Below, one piece after another: positions 52,101 to 64,000 of a DNA stretch of 64,000 nt. The translations under genes were made by a program, and so were the position numbers. The notes beneath the pieces are model-generated. The model ran no database searches, was not told the DNA's origin, and was given only the letters and a program-made list of their open reading frames with translations. This DNA comes from Paraphysoderma sedebokerense (Eukaryota; Blastocladiomycota; Physodermatomycetes; Physodermatales; Physodermataceae). The stretch is taken from the NCBI GenBank assembly GCA_025602915.1, contig JAHLJZ010000076.1, positions 1-64,000 of the forward strand. Direction: 5' to 3'. Numbering within the stretch: the stretch's first letter is position 1; each line of letters begins with the position of its first letter.

Positions 52101-55088
52101 AGAATTGGATGGGTGGACGAGCAGATAAATGAGTGTATCCGCGATCGCAGAGCGCCGTCGGTGTTATCTAACTGGAAACGTCAATCCTTTGTTTCTGGCT
52201 ATCGTAATAAAGATATTCCGACCCAAACCTTTATTGTATCCCTCTACCTCGCAAAATAACACACGGGGATCAACATTATCCCAGCTCATATTCAGCGGCT
52301 TTATCATTCATTAGCATATAACTTTGAGGTGACGTAACGAAACCGCATACCGTTCCTTTAAAAGATTCTATGGATACTCTATCTTGTTCAAAATCGTGAA
52401 CGAATAGTTTTGCATTTGCTAAATACTACAGGTTAGTTACAAATGGACTATTACGACGGAGAAGCATGCATCAAAGTCACCATCACCCACGGCATGACCG
52501 AACATCGCCAGATGTTTACCCGACCCGTTTATTTTAATCATGTTGATCTCCTTGAGATTAGGAATGTAGTCAGATAAATCTTTGCGAGGGAATAACGCGA
52601 CTGGCTCTCTTTTTGAGATATCAAATACACATAAACTATTCGTCGTGCTGACCTATTTCAGTTAGATAAATGAAGAGTTAAAAACATTGGGACTCCGATC
52701 ACTAGTAACATGGAAAATTACCACAGCAAGGAAATCCGTTGCCAAATCTATCAATTTAACACCCGGTATGGAAGATCCTGTTTGATCGGAACTTATATCT
52801 TGCGTAGAGGAAGAATTTAATCCAACAGAACCGGAAACAATATCAATCACATTCTTTCGTATTCCATTGAAGTCATAAATATCTATTTGATGATCACGAC
52901 TAATATAAATGCTTTTCTGGCTTTCATCAATAGCGATCAATCTTGACGATGTCGATCCGGAGATGCTAGAAGAATTGGAAATCGAAATAGAGGATAATAG
53001 GCGAGAACCTTAAAAACCGCAATTAAGCATTTTGTATCACATGGTTAGAGAAGAGCAAAGGAGCAAAAGAAGTATACCACGCCAATTCCAAACTTCTGCC
53101 ACTTTATCAGTGCAAACGACAACAGTTTCTGTCGATACGCATAGGCCGGTAATTTTTGAACTCGCCGTCAATTCAACTTGTCCTCCTGTCATTCGTTCTA
53201 TCATATCGTTTTTGCTTTTACTTTTGACATTGTTCTCTTTTTCGCTTATGATTCCATTAGCGTTAACACCAGATTGCTCAGATTTATATGGTACCACCAC
53301 AACAGAATTCATCGAAACCTGAACGGCAAATGCGGAATGACATGATGCAATCAGCTGAGTCTGTTCAGTCCAAATCTGGACAGTTGTACTTGAAATTGAA
53401 CACAAATGATGCGGATTTGGGCCGAATGAAAGAGACTTGATTATCGAATTTTTTGTCGTGATACGGCTAACAAGCTAGAATAATGAGTTGTTTTAGTTGC
53501 GCTCAAGAAAGACTGCCATTTCGATATAAGAAACTTACGTACATCCCATGTCCTTGTCATTCCGCCGTCCCGAGCAATTGATACGCGCAACTTCCAAAGA
53601 AAAACAATCCCGGTATTTGTTCCGACTGATAATATTAAAATAGGATGTTAGAAAACTTATGTGTGGTAGTTTGAGTACAGTTGATTACCTGCGAGTCTCT
53701 TAAAGCGAGAGTCGAAGGAAATACTAGTTGCCCTGGCCTCTTGATCTGTTTGCGACAAATTGAACAGGTTAGAAGTTAATTCAAGTCATGAAAGACATAT
53801 AAATCAAACCTGGTAGGTCCAATATCTGACTGTCTTGATTCTTTAAGTCCAAGAATCGAATCGATCTAGATCCGTTGCAAATAGCCAAAAGTCCATCGGT
53901 AGCAAATGTCATGTCAAACGTGTGTATTTCGGACGACAAATTTGAGGCTAGCTTGATCTGGTGGTGGTTTCAATACAAGAATATCAATAAATACAGTGGC
54001 TGAGATGTTAAGTAATAATGCCCACGACTCAAACCTGTGTGATATTCCCAACTTTTCCATCAACAATTCTAATCTGTGTCAACACGCTGCTCGCCGATAA
54101 CGCAAGTAGCATGTTTTCCTCAGAATACCAAAGTAAACTTGATAGTTTCGATGATTGTGCATTGGCTGAATTTCCTTGAAAAACATCTGTAACTGACCCC
54201 CCTGGTGGTACGATGCAATTAATACCGCCCGATACGGTTGCAACATAGACGTTCGGATTCAGATTTGCATCGGGCAGTCTAGTTGACACATAGGTCATGC
54301 AATAAGATAAATGAGATTCGCAGATGTTATAGTACAACTATGCATTAGCAAGCGTCAGGGATTGTACCACATGAAATGGAAGGTATCAATACCTCGAGTC
54401 TACCGTAGCAAAAAGGCAATGCGAAATTGCAGATTTTAGGTGATAAGTACACAACGAGAATAATCGACATTTATGATCGAGTTTCCAAACTATAAGTTTG
54501 CCATCCTATATTCAAGTAATGTCATAAGTGGATCAAAAGACAGAAAACAATGTTGATCAGTTGAAGATCAAAAGGAGAATGCATTGGTGTCGCTCAGTCA
54601 TTAGCCACTAAAACCAAAGACATCCTTAATAGAAGGTTGCGATTACCTCGTCCCCGCTAATGAGTTTTGAAGTGTTAGATGAGAATTTCAGACATGTTAT
54701 CGCAGATGAATGCTGTTTGGATTCTCTAATACTACCGTCGGAGTCAAGATATAGTACAAAGAATCCTATCATCGGAAACCAAATCACGTTGCAGATAATT
54801 GTTATCAGTACATGCTGATTAATTTTGATATTATCAGCTTGCCAATTACAAATAATACAAACCGCTCTGATATCCAACAGCACATATTTTTCTAGCCGTT
54901 GGGTGCTTGCTCCATGTTAACGTTGTTACTTTATCGTTTTTCTCGAAGATGGTACCGATTCGATCGCCTTCGTCGTTAAAGATATTCACTGATCCTGCAG
55001 CTGTTGAGACAGCAAGAGAAGTATGTGTCGGATGCCACTTTGCATCAGCGGCTTCCACAGGAAGTGATGTCTCTGCCCAGACTGACAT
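49115..55088 (-). CDS. IFT140: IFT140, intraflagellar transport complex A core subunit
   Basis: A minus-strand gene with many introns. Met at 55088 gives [20 protein letters not shown], the start of the first WD40 propeller ([20 protein letters not shown]). WD blocks run to about 52500. The helical TPR-like solenoid follows with segments diagnostic of IFT140: [58 protein letters not shown], then [16 protein letters not shown] with [13 protein letters not shown], and [23 protein letters not shown]. The stop is at 49115 after the acidic end [19 protein letters not shown] drives retrograde transport and entry of membrane proteins into the cilium. Its presence means this organism builds, or very recently built, a flagellum. 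Confidence 0.95.
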
Positions 55089-55330
55089 TGTTGGCTTAAT
55101 GTAGATGATCTATATTGAGATTAGAGATATGCTTGCAACATTTGCTAATACGCGCAATGCATCTGATCACTTAAAATGATGACACAGACCACAAGATTAA
55201 ATACATAAGATTTAAATTTATTGATTAAGAAAAACTCAAAACCACGTGCATCTTCAGATTTTTTCCATAACATAGTTCCAGAAGCAATATGACATGTCAA
55301 CCATTCTAAAATGTTGAAATTTAACCATTT

Positions 55331-56439
55331 CTACCAAGCTACCCCAAATAACGATCGGAAGGTTTTCGCAGCTCCCGCCCATTGCTGGAACAACATTACT
55401 GAAACCTTACTCAGCTCAGTGGAGAATGCATCTCCAAAGACGCTCCAGGCCAATAAATATATGCAGGACAGACAGCCGACCTCGAATGTGAATGACCTGG
55501 CTTGATCCATATCGATCAGATAAAAGAAGTAGAAAACAATACGACTAATCGTGTGAATGAGAGCAAAACTGCAAATTAGATGGCAGGAATATCGAGGTAG
55601 GGTTGATCCGATGGATGAAAAGCATCGGATACCGTGGATTGAGAAATAATGAAGACAGTTAGGAACAGAGCAGCTCGTCTTTGGTCACCAGAATTGAAAC
55701 TTACGCTACTCGGGCCTTCAACTCGACCTTTTTAGCATGTGCAATCTATGGTTTGGAGTATTAGAAATAGATACCGGCGAAACGGTCATCAATAACATCG
55801 CGGACGCCACCGTTGGATAAACCGAAAGTTGAAAAAGAAAAGATGAAAGTTGACTCGAACAAAATGTAAAATCAACTTACGATTATTGCACCAAGAAACA
55901 TAGCCATACCCTCAACTAAATTTTGGTGGGCAGCATAGCATCTTTGAGCAAACCCACTAGCTTCTGTGATAGCTGCCCTTGGGTTCTAAACGTGCGAAAA
56001 CAAAACATCAACGAGCGCTCAGTAAATGCTTCCAAATAAAGCACATTTGCAGAAGTCTATGCCAAAGAAGGTATGAATAATACATACACTGTTATCCATT
56101 CGACCAGAGGTTATGAGATGAGCTACTCGGGCAAATTGGGGACTAAGGACATAGGTAAATATCACTAAGAATAGGAAACATGCGAAAGGGATATCTCGCT
56201 TGTCTGCGATGTTCCAGATAAAATCGACAATAAGTCAGCAATAATATTAACAAATAATGCAACGATGAAGAGAGAACAAAATATGTTGGGCCAGTCAAGT
56301 TACCAACGTATTTTGTGAGTTCGGGGACAACAAAACGATCAATTGAGCCCCCATGGTAGAGCATGATGGTGAAGGCATTTGAAAGCACAATCAAGATTGG
56401 GAAAATGACGAATGTTTGCGGAATGTTGTATGTCGCCAT
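55331..56439 (-). CDS. MAPEG-family membrane protein
   Basis: Five exons (56439-56304, 56203-56088, 55985-55881, 55745-55705, 55568-55331) give 211 aa in frame. Helix 1 is near the N-terminus (MATYNIPQTFVIFPILIVLS). The family core is plain once spliced: GRMDNSNPRAA, then CYAAHQNLVEGMAMFLGAII, then RIVFYFFYLIDMDQARSFTF. That is the MAPEG pattern (D-N-x-N-P-R; A-H-Q-N-x-x-E; Y-x-x-Y-x-x-D-x-x-x-x-R). MAPEG proteins include microsomal glutathione transferases and related ER membrane proteins; the exact activity here is open. The fourth exon is only 41 nt. The gene sits 242 bases downstream of the IFT140 start and 251 bases upstream of the desaturase stop, all on the minus strand. Confidence 0.88.
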
Positions 56440-56690
56440 GATAAGTATATCTGGATGATAACAATATGAAATATATCTTGGATGGAATGAAAATAGTGGA
56501 GTTTTCGCCTGTTCGGCACATTGTTGAAATTCCGCGACATGTCCAGATTGCCATTGTCCACACATACATTATGTCCCAGAGTGGAACGTGAACTGTAAAT
56601 CGAATTATTGAAACAAACTATAAAGTACAAGAATAGGAATTTAATTCTAAGCATCACCGTTTCATTAAAATCCGGCAAACAAGTCTACTT

Positions 56691-58448
56691 TCATTCTTCT
56701 TTCTCTCCCTTCAGCTGGTCTTCGCCCTTTTTTATCACGGCTATCCTAAACTTGGCCATCAAATTCCTCGCTGCATTTGAATGGTTATATACGCCGCCGT
56801 TATACATATGTGTTACGTCCTTCCCCGAGTTACTTTTCAGATATCCAGGACCTCCGGGGTGAGTTTCAATGAATTTGGAAACATCATAAACCATCCGATC
56901 GATAATCAGCAAATTTGGAGTACGATGACATTGTTTGCGGACTGCCACAGAAAATAAATGAAATATAAATTAAAAGATGGCTCAGTAAGAGGATAATCGG
57001 ATAACACATGAACATACAATCTTCAATGGTCCATTGTGGCAATTTTTCAATTGGGACTCCCCAATCTAACCTATGCATCTGCCCATCAATTTTTCTCTGC
57101 TGCATCTGCAATCGCCCTTTCTCAATTTCATTTGAAGAGAATTCAAGTAAATTGTATGTGAACCCAAAATATGAGCATAACTGTATCAGCCATTTGGTCG
57201 GGTCATAATGGTAGAATTTAATCCCGTTTCGGTAATCTAACGTATCACGAGGTGAAGAGTTTAGATTAAACAAACACATGACGCAGCTTTAGAATGCACA
57301 ATCAATAGAGAGGCAATACATTACCCTGAGGGAACTCGTGATGGAAATTCTGAATTAAGTGGAATGCGTTAAATGCATTATCAATTTAGAGACGAGTTAG
57401 CGGCGAAGGCTAGAAACCCCGCAACCTGTGTGGTAAATCGATAATGAACTTACGTGATATCCCTCACCAAACGTTATTAGCGCAGTGATAAAATGGTCTC
57501 TTGGTGATCGATTATCATCATACGTTGCCTAATTTTCAATGTCAATCATAAATGCCACATCACTATACCCTCCTACTGAAAGATTCAGATAAGAAACGTA
57601 CTTCACCCAAGTAATGTGCCAGACTATTCACACAGAATGTAGCATGATGCAAGAATACTAATCTAGCAACACCAGCGATATAGAATCCGCCTCGATAATC
57701 GCCCCATCCCAGTCCCGCGACTATCGATGGAAATACGAATCCCATGAAGGCTGCTAGATAAATGTAATATCTATGCTGCCATCGCACCATGGGGTCAGAG
57801 AGTAAATCTGAGATATCAATTTTTCGCAGGTACCCTTGATCGGATCGTAATATCAGCCAGCCGATGTGACAGTGCCATAGGCCTTTTTGAGCAGAATATG
57901 GGTCTTGATCCGTATCTGTGTATCTATGATGTGCTCTATGACCTCGACACCTTAACATAAGCAGATTAAAAAGAACAGATATTACTACGGCTTTATGTCT
58001 GTAATAAAATTGCTTAACAAATTATCGTAAGATAGCATGGATTATCCGTACCACCACTTGATAGATCCTTGAATCGCCCCGGTTCCCGCCAACATCATGA
58101 AGAACCGATAGATGAGATTTCCTTGATACGATTTGTGTGACCATAATCGATGATAACCGGATGTTATTCCCATTCCAGTAATAAAGTAATACACGATCTA
58201 TTCAGTTGTCAGTTCATTCGTCAGTCCCAATTGAAAGTGATCTGAAGATTGACGAGAATGAAGCACCAAAAAGAATAGACAGAGAACCGCAAGAGGCCAG
58301 AGGTCGCACAAAAACCACATACCGCCCATAGCATCGTTTTCCTTTGCAGTTCAGTCGTCAAGACACCATACACTGCAAGTACCGGTGTCAAGGTCAGTAG
58401 GATCGTATGGCCCCAATGGATTTTCTTTATCCAAACTTTCAACGACAT
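56691..58448 (-). CDS. OLE1: Delta-9 acyl-CoA desaturase with C-terminal cytochrome b5 domain (Ole1 type)
   Basis: A minus-strand multi-exon gene. Met at 58448 (MSLKVWIKKIHWGHTILLTL) starts just before the first helix pair; no upstream in-frame ATG was found before a stop. The three histidine boxes are visible: GYHRLWSH (58150-58190 region), HRAHHRYTDTD (about 57930), and EGYHNFHHEFPQDYR (split by introns, about 57240-57470). The C-terminal exons encode a fused cytochrome b5 with FIETHPGGPGYL and the second haem histidine in YNHSNAA; the protein ends KGEKEE. It inserts the cis-9 double bond into palmitoyl/stearoyl-CoA at the ER membrane, with the fused b5 passing electrons. The N-terminal region is shorter than in yeast Ole1. 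Confidence 0.92.
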
Positions 58449-59539
58449 ATTCAGGCTGTTTTCACCAGAGAGCAGGGGGGATATCAAAGTGAATGCAAGA
58501 CTCAGATTTGAGTACGTATGATTGGGGGAACTGTTGTTAGTGTTTGGATTTTATGGACGGTTTATGCTTTTTCTTGACAATGGATTAGTCAATGGCGCTC
58601 GATTGGTTTGTTATCGCTTGACGCGGATCGTATCTGCCTTTGGAATTGCTTCCGTGTGTGGAGTCAGGAGGTGGATGTCTTTGTGTAATGATATGTGCAG
58701 AACGGCTTCTTTTAGAATATTAACTTTGTATAGTGACGACGGCTAAATTCGTGTCCAGCCAGACGTCTCAATATTTCAAGACGCTCTCGTTGACTGTAGA
58801 ATAGGGACACTTAGTTTAGTGGCCGCCCGTCGTTGCCGCCGAAATCACGATTCATAGTTGTGCCTCCTTAGAACCGATCCATTTGGCTGATATTCACTCT
58901 GGCCTCTAAATAAATGGACGCAACCCACATTCGGAAAGAACGAGAGTCGGCAAATCCATTCATCTCAACCGTGTGAATAATATTGGCAGTAACATAACCC
59001 CATAAGTTCCTCTTGTCAATGCTCAGTTGCGCTGGGACAAATCTATAAATATAAATAAAGTAATAGAGTCGAAAGGTAATTGCTCTCCTAAATATAAAAG
59101 AATTTTTCTAATTAACATAATGTTTTTGGAATGTAGTGATTTCTTCTAATTAACGAGAAATTATCCTCGTAATCACAGATCACCTCTCCGACGACGGATA
59201 GTTTAGGTTATGTTCGAACTACCTTAAAACTAGCCTACAAATCATAGCATGCCTCGGCAACTACGTATCGAGGGAAATCTCTCCATATACCTCCACAACT
59301 GACTGCAAGTTTGCAAAGACTTGCACACTCTCTTATCACGGCAAATCAACACAATCGCGAAATGACCAAGATTCAGTCGATAATATTAATCCCATATTGA
59401 GCGAAGAGGAACACGCCGCGTTGGCCCGCCCACCTCCATTTTAGCAGCCGAGGCCGAAATTGATTCCGTTCCTCTCATCCACAACCACAAACATTTTTTC
59501 CCCTCAAAACTCCTTTCTTAAACACTATCTACAGTCATA
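58449..59539. other. Divergent promoter region, desaturase / GAPDH
   Basis: 1091 bases between divergent starts of two normally highly expressed genes. A GC-rich patch (about 59409-59456, with CGCCGCG and GGCCCGCCCACC) lies about 85-130 bases before the GAPDH ATG. It is followed by a pyrimidine-rich leader up to 59539. The AT-rich stretch at 59040-59160 separates the two halves. No supported coding exon. Confidence 0.5.
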
Positions 59540-61437
<1,898 letters not shown>

Positions 61438-63206
61438 ACGTTTTTGGGTTTGTTAGAGTTTCCTTCTGACATTTCTCCAGTTGTTTTGACTCGTCTAATC
61501 TTTCGATCTTTGCGGCAACTAACTTTATATCTTATATACACAGAATCCAAAAAATCAAACTTATAATCTCCTAGTTTGGTTGCAGTGACGAACTCAACCG
61601 GACATCGAAAGTGACATGAACGGAAAATTAAACTCGAAAAAGAAAGAAAAAATTGTAGTTGCAAGCTGTGATTTGTTATAATAAACTAATAAAACAGTTA
61701 TCCATCATTGACTTAGTTGAATTTCTTCCATGTGTCAGATACACTTCCATGCGTTTTGAATTAGTTCTAAATACCAATCGGTTGAAGGGGTCGTGAAGTC
61801 CCAGAAAAGAATTTGTAGATTCTACTTCGTAAGATCAGAACAGTTTTAAAGATTAGATCCGAAGCGACGACATGTCCTCAAACACGGGAACTTCTGGGAT
61901 TGCTAAACCATCATAGCTTCATGAAGGACATGTACGATCATTGTATGATGTCCTTGCGGAAGGAATTTGAGGCCGCTGCTATGCTGCAGTTGTGTCACAG
62001 ATTGCAAACGCACGAATAATTCTCCTTTGGTGAGCTCAGGCAATGAGATTGCAGTGGCGGGGGCGAAATGATGAAGTCATACTCATGATGTTATGAAAGG
62101 GCGGAGACTGGAGAACCAACAGAAATGGGAATCAGAATTACAGATTTATTTGACTCCCCGTGGCCGATCGACGAGAAGTGTACCGAGTCCGTGCGTTCGC
62201 GCATAGTGTTTCCTTTGTGTAATAAGCATTGTTTTAGAAATTTCACACATCTGGCAGGTTCACACATTAACAGAAAAAGTGATATCCATTTCTAATTGAA
62301 TTGTAATAAATCTATACTTTTTGCTCCGGTTATACATTGTTAAACTCTCTCCGCCCTTTGCAGGCTAACAACTTAACTACTAGCAGAGAGTTTAGACATC
62401 GGCCCGGGGCCCCCCTAGAGCAGCGAGGAATGTCCAGGAATGTCCCTCGACCCTCATCCGATAACGTCACAACACAGTTACACATATCTCAATGGTTGAT
62501 TGAAGTGAGGCAAAATATGGTAATAGCGTAGGTGGAATCTGGATGGATGTTCGCCGCTCGGGTTGGATTGAACATTGATTTGACCCAGACTGTATACTCA
62601 ACTGTACCCAGAGGCCAGAGTCCTAGACCAAGGCATCGCCGGCGGCCGGACCCTGAGTCCCTGAGACCTGAATCCCTGACCGTACGTCGGGGGATGTCTC
62701 CCTGAAGGACATTGTCAAGTCATTGTCAAGTCATTGTCATTGCCTCATTGTTATGAAGTTTGAACTTTGAACAAGTTATGAACAGAGAAAAGAGAATAGC
62801 AGGCATAACAGATCAAAGGCTGTCAAAGCGGTCACGCATTTGTCTCACTTTCACAAGTCTCGCAGTCAACATTCTTAGAAACTGAAGAGTGAAGACGTTA
62901 TATATGTTCAATGATGTGAGGAGGCATGAGAAGTATATTCGTGAGTTTATATTTCGCGTCTCGCTTTACCTTTTCAATTCCACAATTTACTCAAAGTTCG
63001 ACAGATAATACTGATAACTGCACTCAGCACTGTGAGTATCGGCGGTTTCAAAACATACGAACGCTAACATTATTGGGTGTAGGCCGAGGTTCCGGTTCTT
63101 TCAAGATTGTTTAATATCACCGATGTCAGGAGACTTGGATTAACTCATCAAATACTCTGATTTTTCAGTGACGATAATTATAGACAAATACAGCATCTGT
63201 TCAGAT
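61438..63206. other. Intergenic region between GAPDH and the solute-binding protein gene
   Basis: 1769 bases between two plus-strand genes. AATAAA at 61680-61685 is a candidate GAPDH poly(A) signal. There are short direct repeats: GGAATGTCC twice at about 62427-62444, and GTCAAGTCATT/GTCATT words at about 62714-62745. A TTATATATG string at 62899-62907 is a weak TATA candidate, about 300 bases before the next ATG. No supported gene. Confidence 0.55.
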
Positions 63207-64000
63207 ATGCTATTCAAGATGCCAGGACTCATCTGGTCTATTATTGCCTCGTTTCTTCTACATCAGGTAGCACTAGCTGCAAAAATAACAGTGAAGAATG
63301 CTACCTTCAACAACGTAGAGGTAGCATTAGATAATTTCGACCCTAAATACTTAATTGGCCAACAAACCTATTATGTTTCCAATGACAACAGCAGCAGCAG
63401 CATCGTGGAAATGGTAAATTTTCCTTACAATCGAGGTCAATCAAACAATACAAATTCATCAATGTGGAATGATTTATAAATAGTGGACTCCTTGGGATAA
63501 AGATCATATAATCACCATCCTGCGCGCAATGTCGAAATACGTCGACTTAACAGACGTGCATTTTAATCTAGTTCAGACAGGGTGGGGTAAGTTCAAATTA
63601 TAACTTGAAGTTACTTCTGAGTAGAAGTTGAGTTGTCAGATGTGCTTCGTCGACTTATATTGTTTCTTATCTTATTGTCATTCAGGGGAGGTGGCGGCTG
63701 CTCCAATATGTCATAATTCCACCGCTCCTTGTCCCGACATAATCTCTCTCGGTACAACTCAACTTGCAGGAAGAGTACTCGACGGCACTGTAGAGCCACT
63801 TGATTCTTACTTGGCTGATTGGCAATATGAAAAGGGGTTTCCACTCACCGACGAGTAAGGTTTCTTTAATTGCTCCTAGGTTAGGTTAGGATTTAATCCT
63901 CCGATTTTTAACAAATTGACAATTTTGCATGTAGTATCGTGAAATTTGCATTCTATGACTACTACATAAATGGTTCATTTGCGGGTCTGCCTATAATTTC
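63207..64000 (+). CDS. Secreted/membrane protein with bacterial-type extracellular solute-binding domain, N-terminal part (runs off the window)
   Basis: ATG at 63207 opens a signal peptide (MLFKMPGLIWSIIASFLLHQ...ALA). At least four exons are seen. The joins TWTPWDKDHIITILRAMSKY, QTGWGEVAAAPIC, and then DIISLGTTQLAGRVLDGTVEPLDSYLADW lead to YDYYINGSFAGLPII at the window edge. The last two segments follow the family-1 periplasmic solute-binding pattern (D-V-x-x-L-G-x-x-x-x-x-x-x-G-x-x-x-P-L-D-x-Y, then G-x-x-x-G-L-P). Eukaryotic proteins with this fold are often ectodomains of class C-type receptors; whether helices follow cannot be seen here. Several sequons (NAT, NSS, NST) support export. 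Confidence 0.72.

Noticed and set aside
55745-55880. A peptide-like stretch (LSNGGVRDVIDDRFAGIYF) that looked like a coding exon between MAPEG exons
   Set aside because: No acceptor AG precedes it. Splicing 55881 directly to 55745 restores the MAPEG motif in frame, so it is intron sequence.
58522-58746. 74-codon plus-strand frame upstream of the desaturase
   Set aside because: It has no motif, lies in the divergent promoter region and shows no splice partners.
62926-63114. An upstream exon (MRSIF...) for the solute-binding protein gene
   Set aside because: Splicing its GT donor to the acceptor before 63169 gives an immediate stop, while the ATG at 63207 has a clean signal peptide.

Overview
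This window looks like nuclear DNA of a zoosporic (flagellated) fungus of the chytrid/blastoclad grade. The genes are intron-rich with GT-AG introns of about 60-280 nt. Fungal-type genes sit beside a full IFT140 gene: a giant vacuolar-type DUF3712/Tag1-like protein, a Delta-9 desaturase with C-terminal cytochrome b5, a proteinase K-type subtilase, VPS11 and an endosomal Na+/H+ exchanger. IFT140 implies that a cilium or flagellum is built. An ABCA transporter and TMEM135, both absent from budding yeast, fit an early-diverging lineage. The exact taxon cannot be fixed from the sequence. I saw no tRNA, rRNA, CRISPR or intact transposon.

Layout. 1-275: a 24-bp minisatellite mixed with CCTAA/TTAGG arrays. 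354-6945 (-): a very large secreted/membrane protein with TIG domains, cadherin-like repeats, an EGF-like region and a helix bundle. 7682-8794 (-): a seven-helix membrane protein whose reading frame looks disturbed. 8934-9845: a diverged, duplicated non-coding segment. 10251-12338 (-): subtilase. 13679-16274 (+): Na+/H+ exchanger. 16656-19277 (-): GTPBP1-like GTPase. 19589-21512 (-): TMEM135. 22650-27199 (+): VPS11. 27318-35766 (-): the 2761-residue DUF3712-type protein. 37483-38430 (+): a Cys-rich secreted, probably GPI-anchored protein. 39251-45254 (+): ABCA transporter. 45519-48664 (+): three-RRM RNA-binding protein. 49115-55088 (-): IFT140. 55331-56439 (-): MAPEG protein. 56691-58448 (-): desaturase. 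59540-61437 (+): GAPDH. 63207-64000 (+): start of a solute-binding-domain protein cut by the window edge.

Functional themes. Three genes concern the endosome/vacuole (Nhx1-type exchanger, VPS11, Tag1-like protein). Three concern membranes and lipids (ABCA, MAPEG, desaturase). Three or four are surface or secreted sensors (the TIG/cadherin protein, the seven-helix protein, the secreted Cys-rich protein, the solute-binding protein). No operon-like organisation is expected; the same-strand run IFT140-MAPEG-desaturase is simply compact.

The most distinctive signal is microexons. Conserved protein families force the inference of internal coding exons of 13 nt (large surface protein), 25 and 22 nt in succession (GTPBP1-like), and 13 and 20 nt (GAPDH). 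Gene finders with minimum exon lengths would miss these. Where I derived exon boundaries by hand, the spliced lengths close in frame: GAPDH 340 aa, subtilase 534 aa, GTPBP1-like 698 aa, MAPEG 211 aa, secreted protein 267 aa, giant protein 2761 aa.
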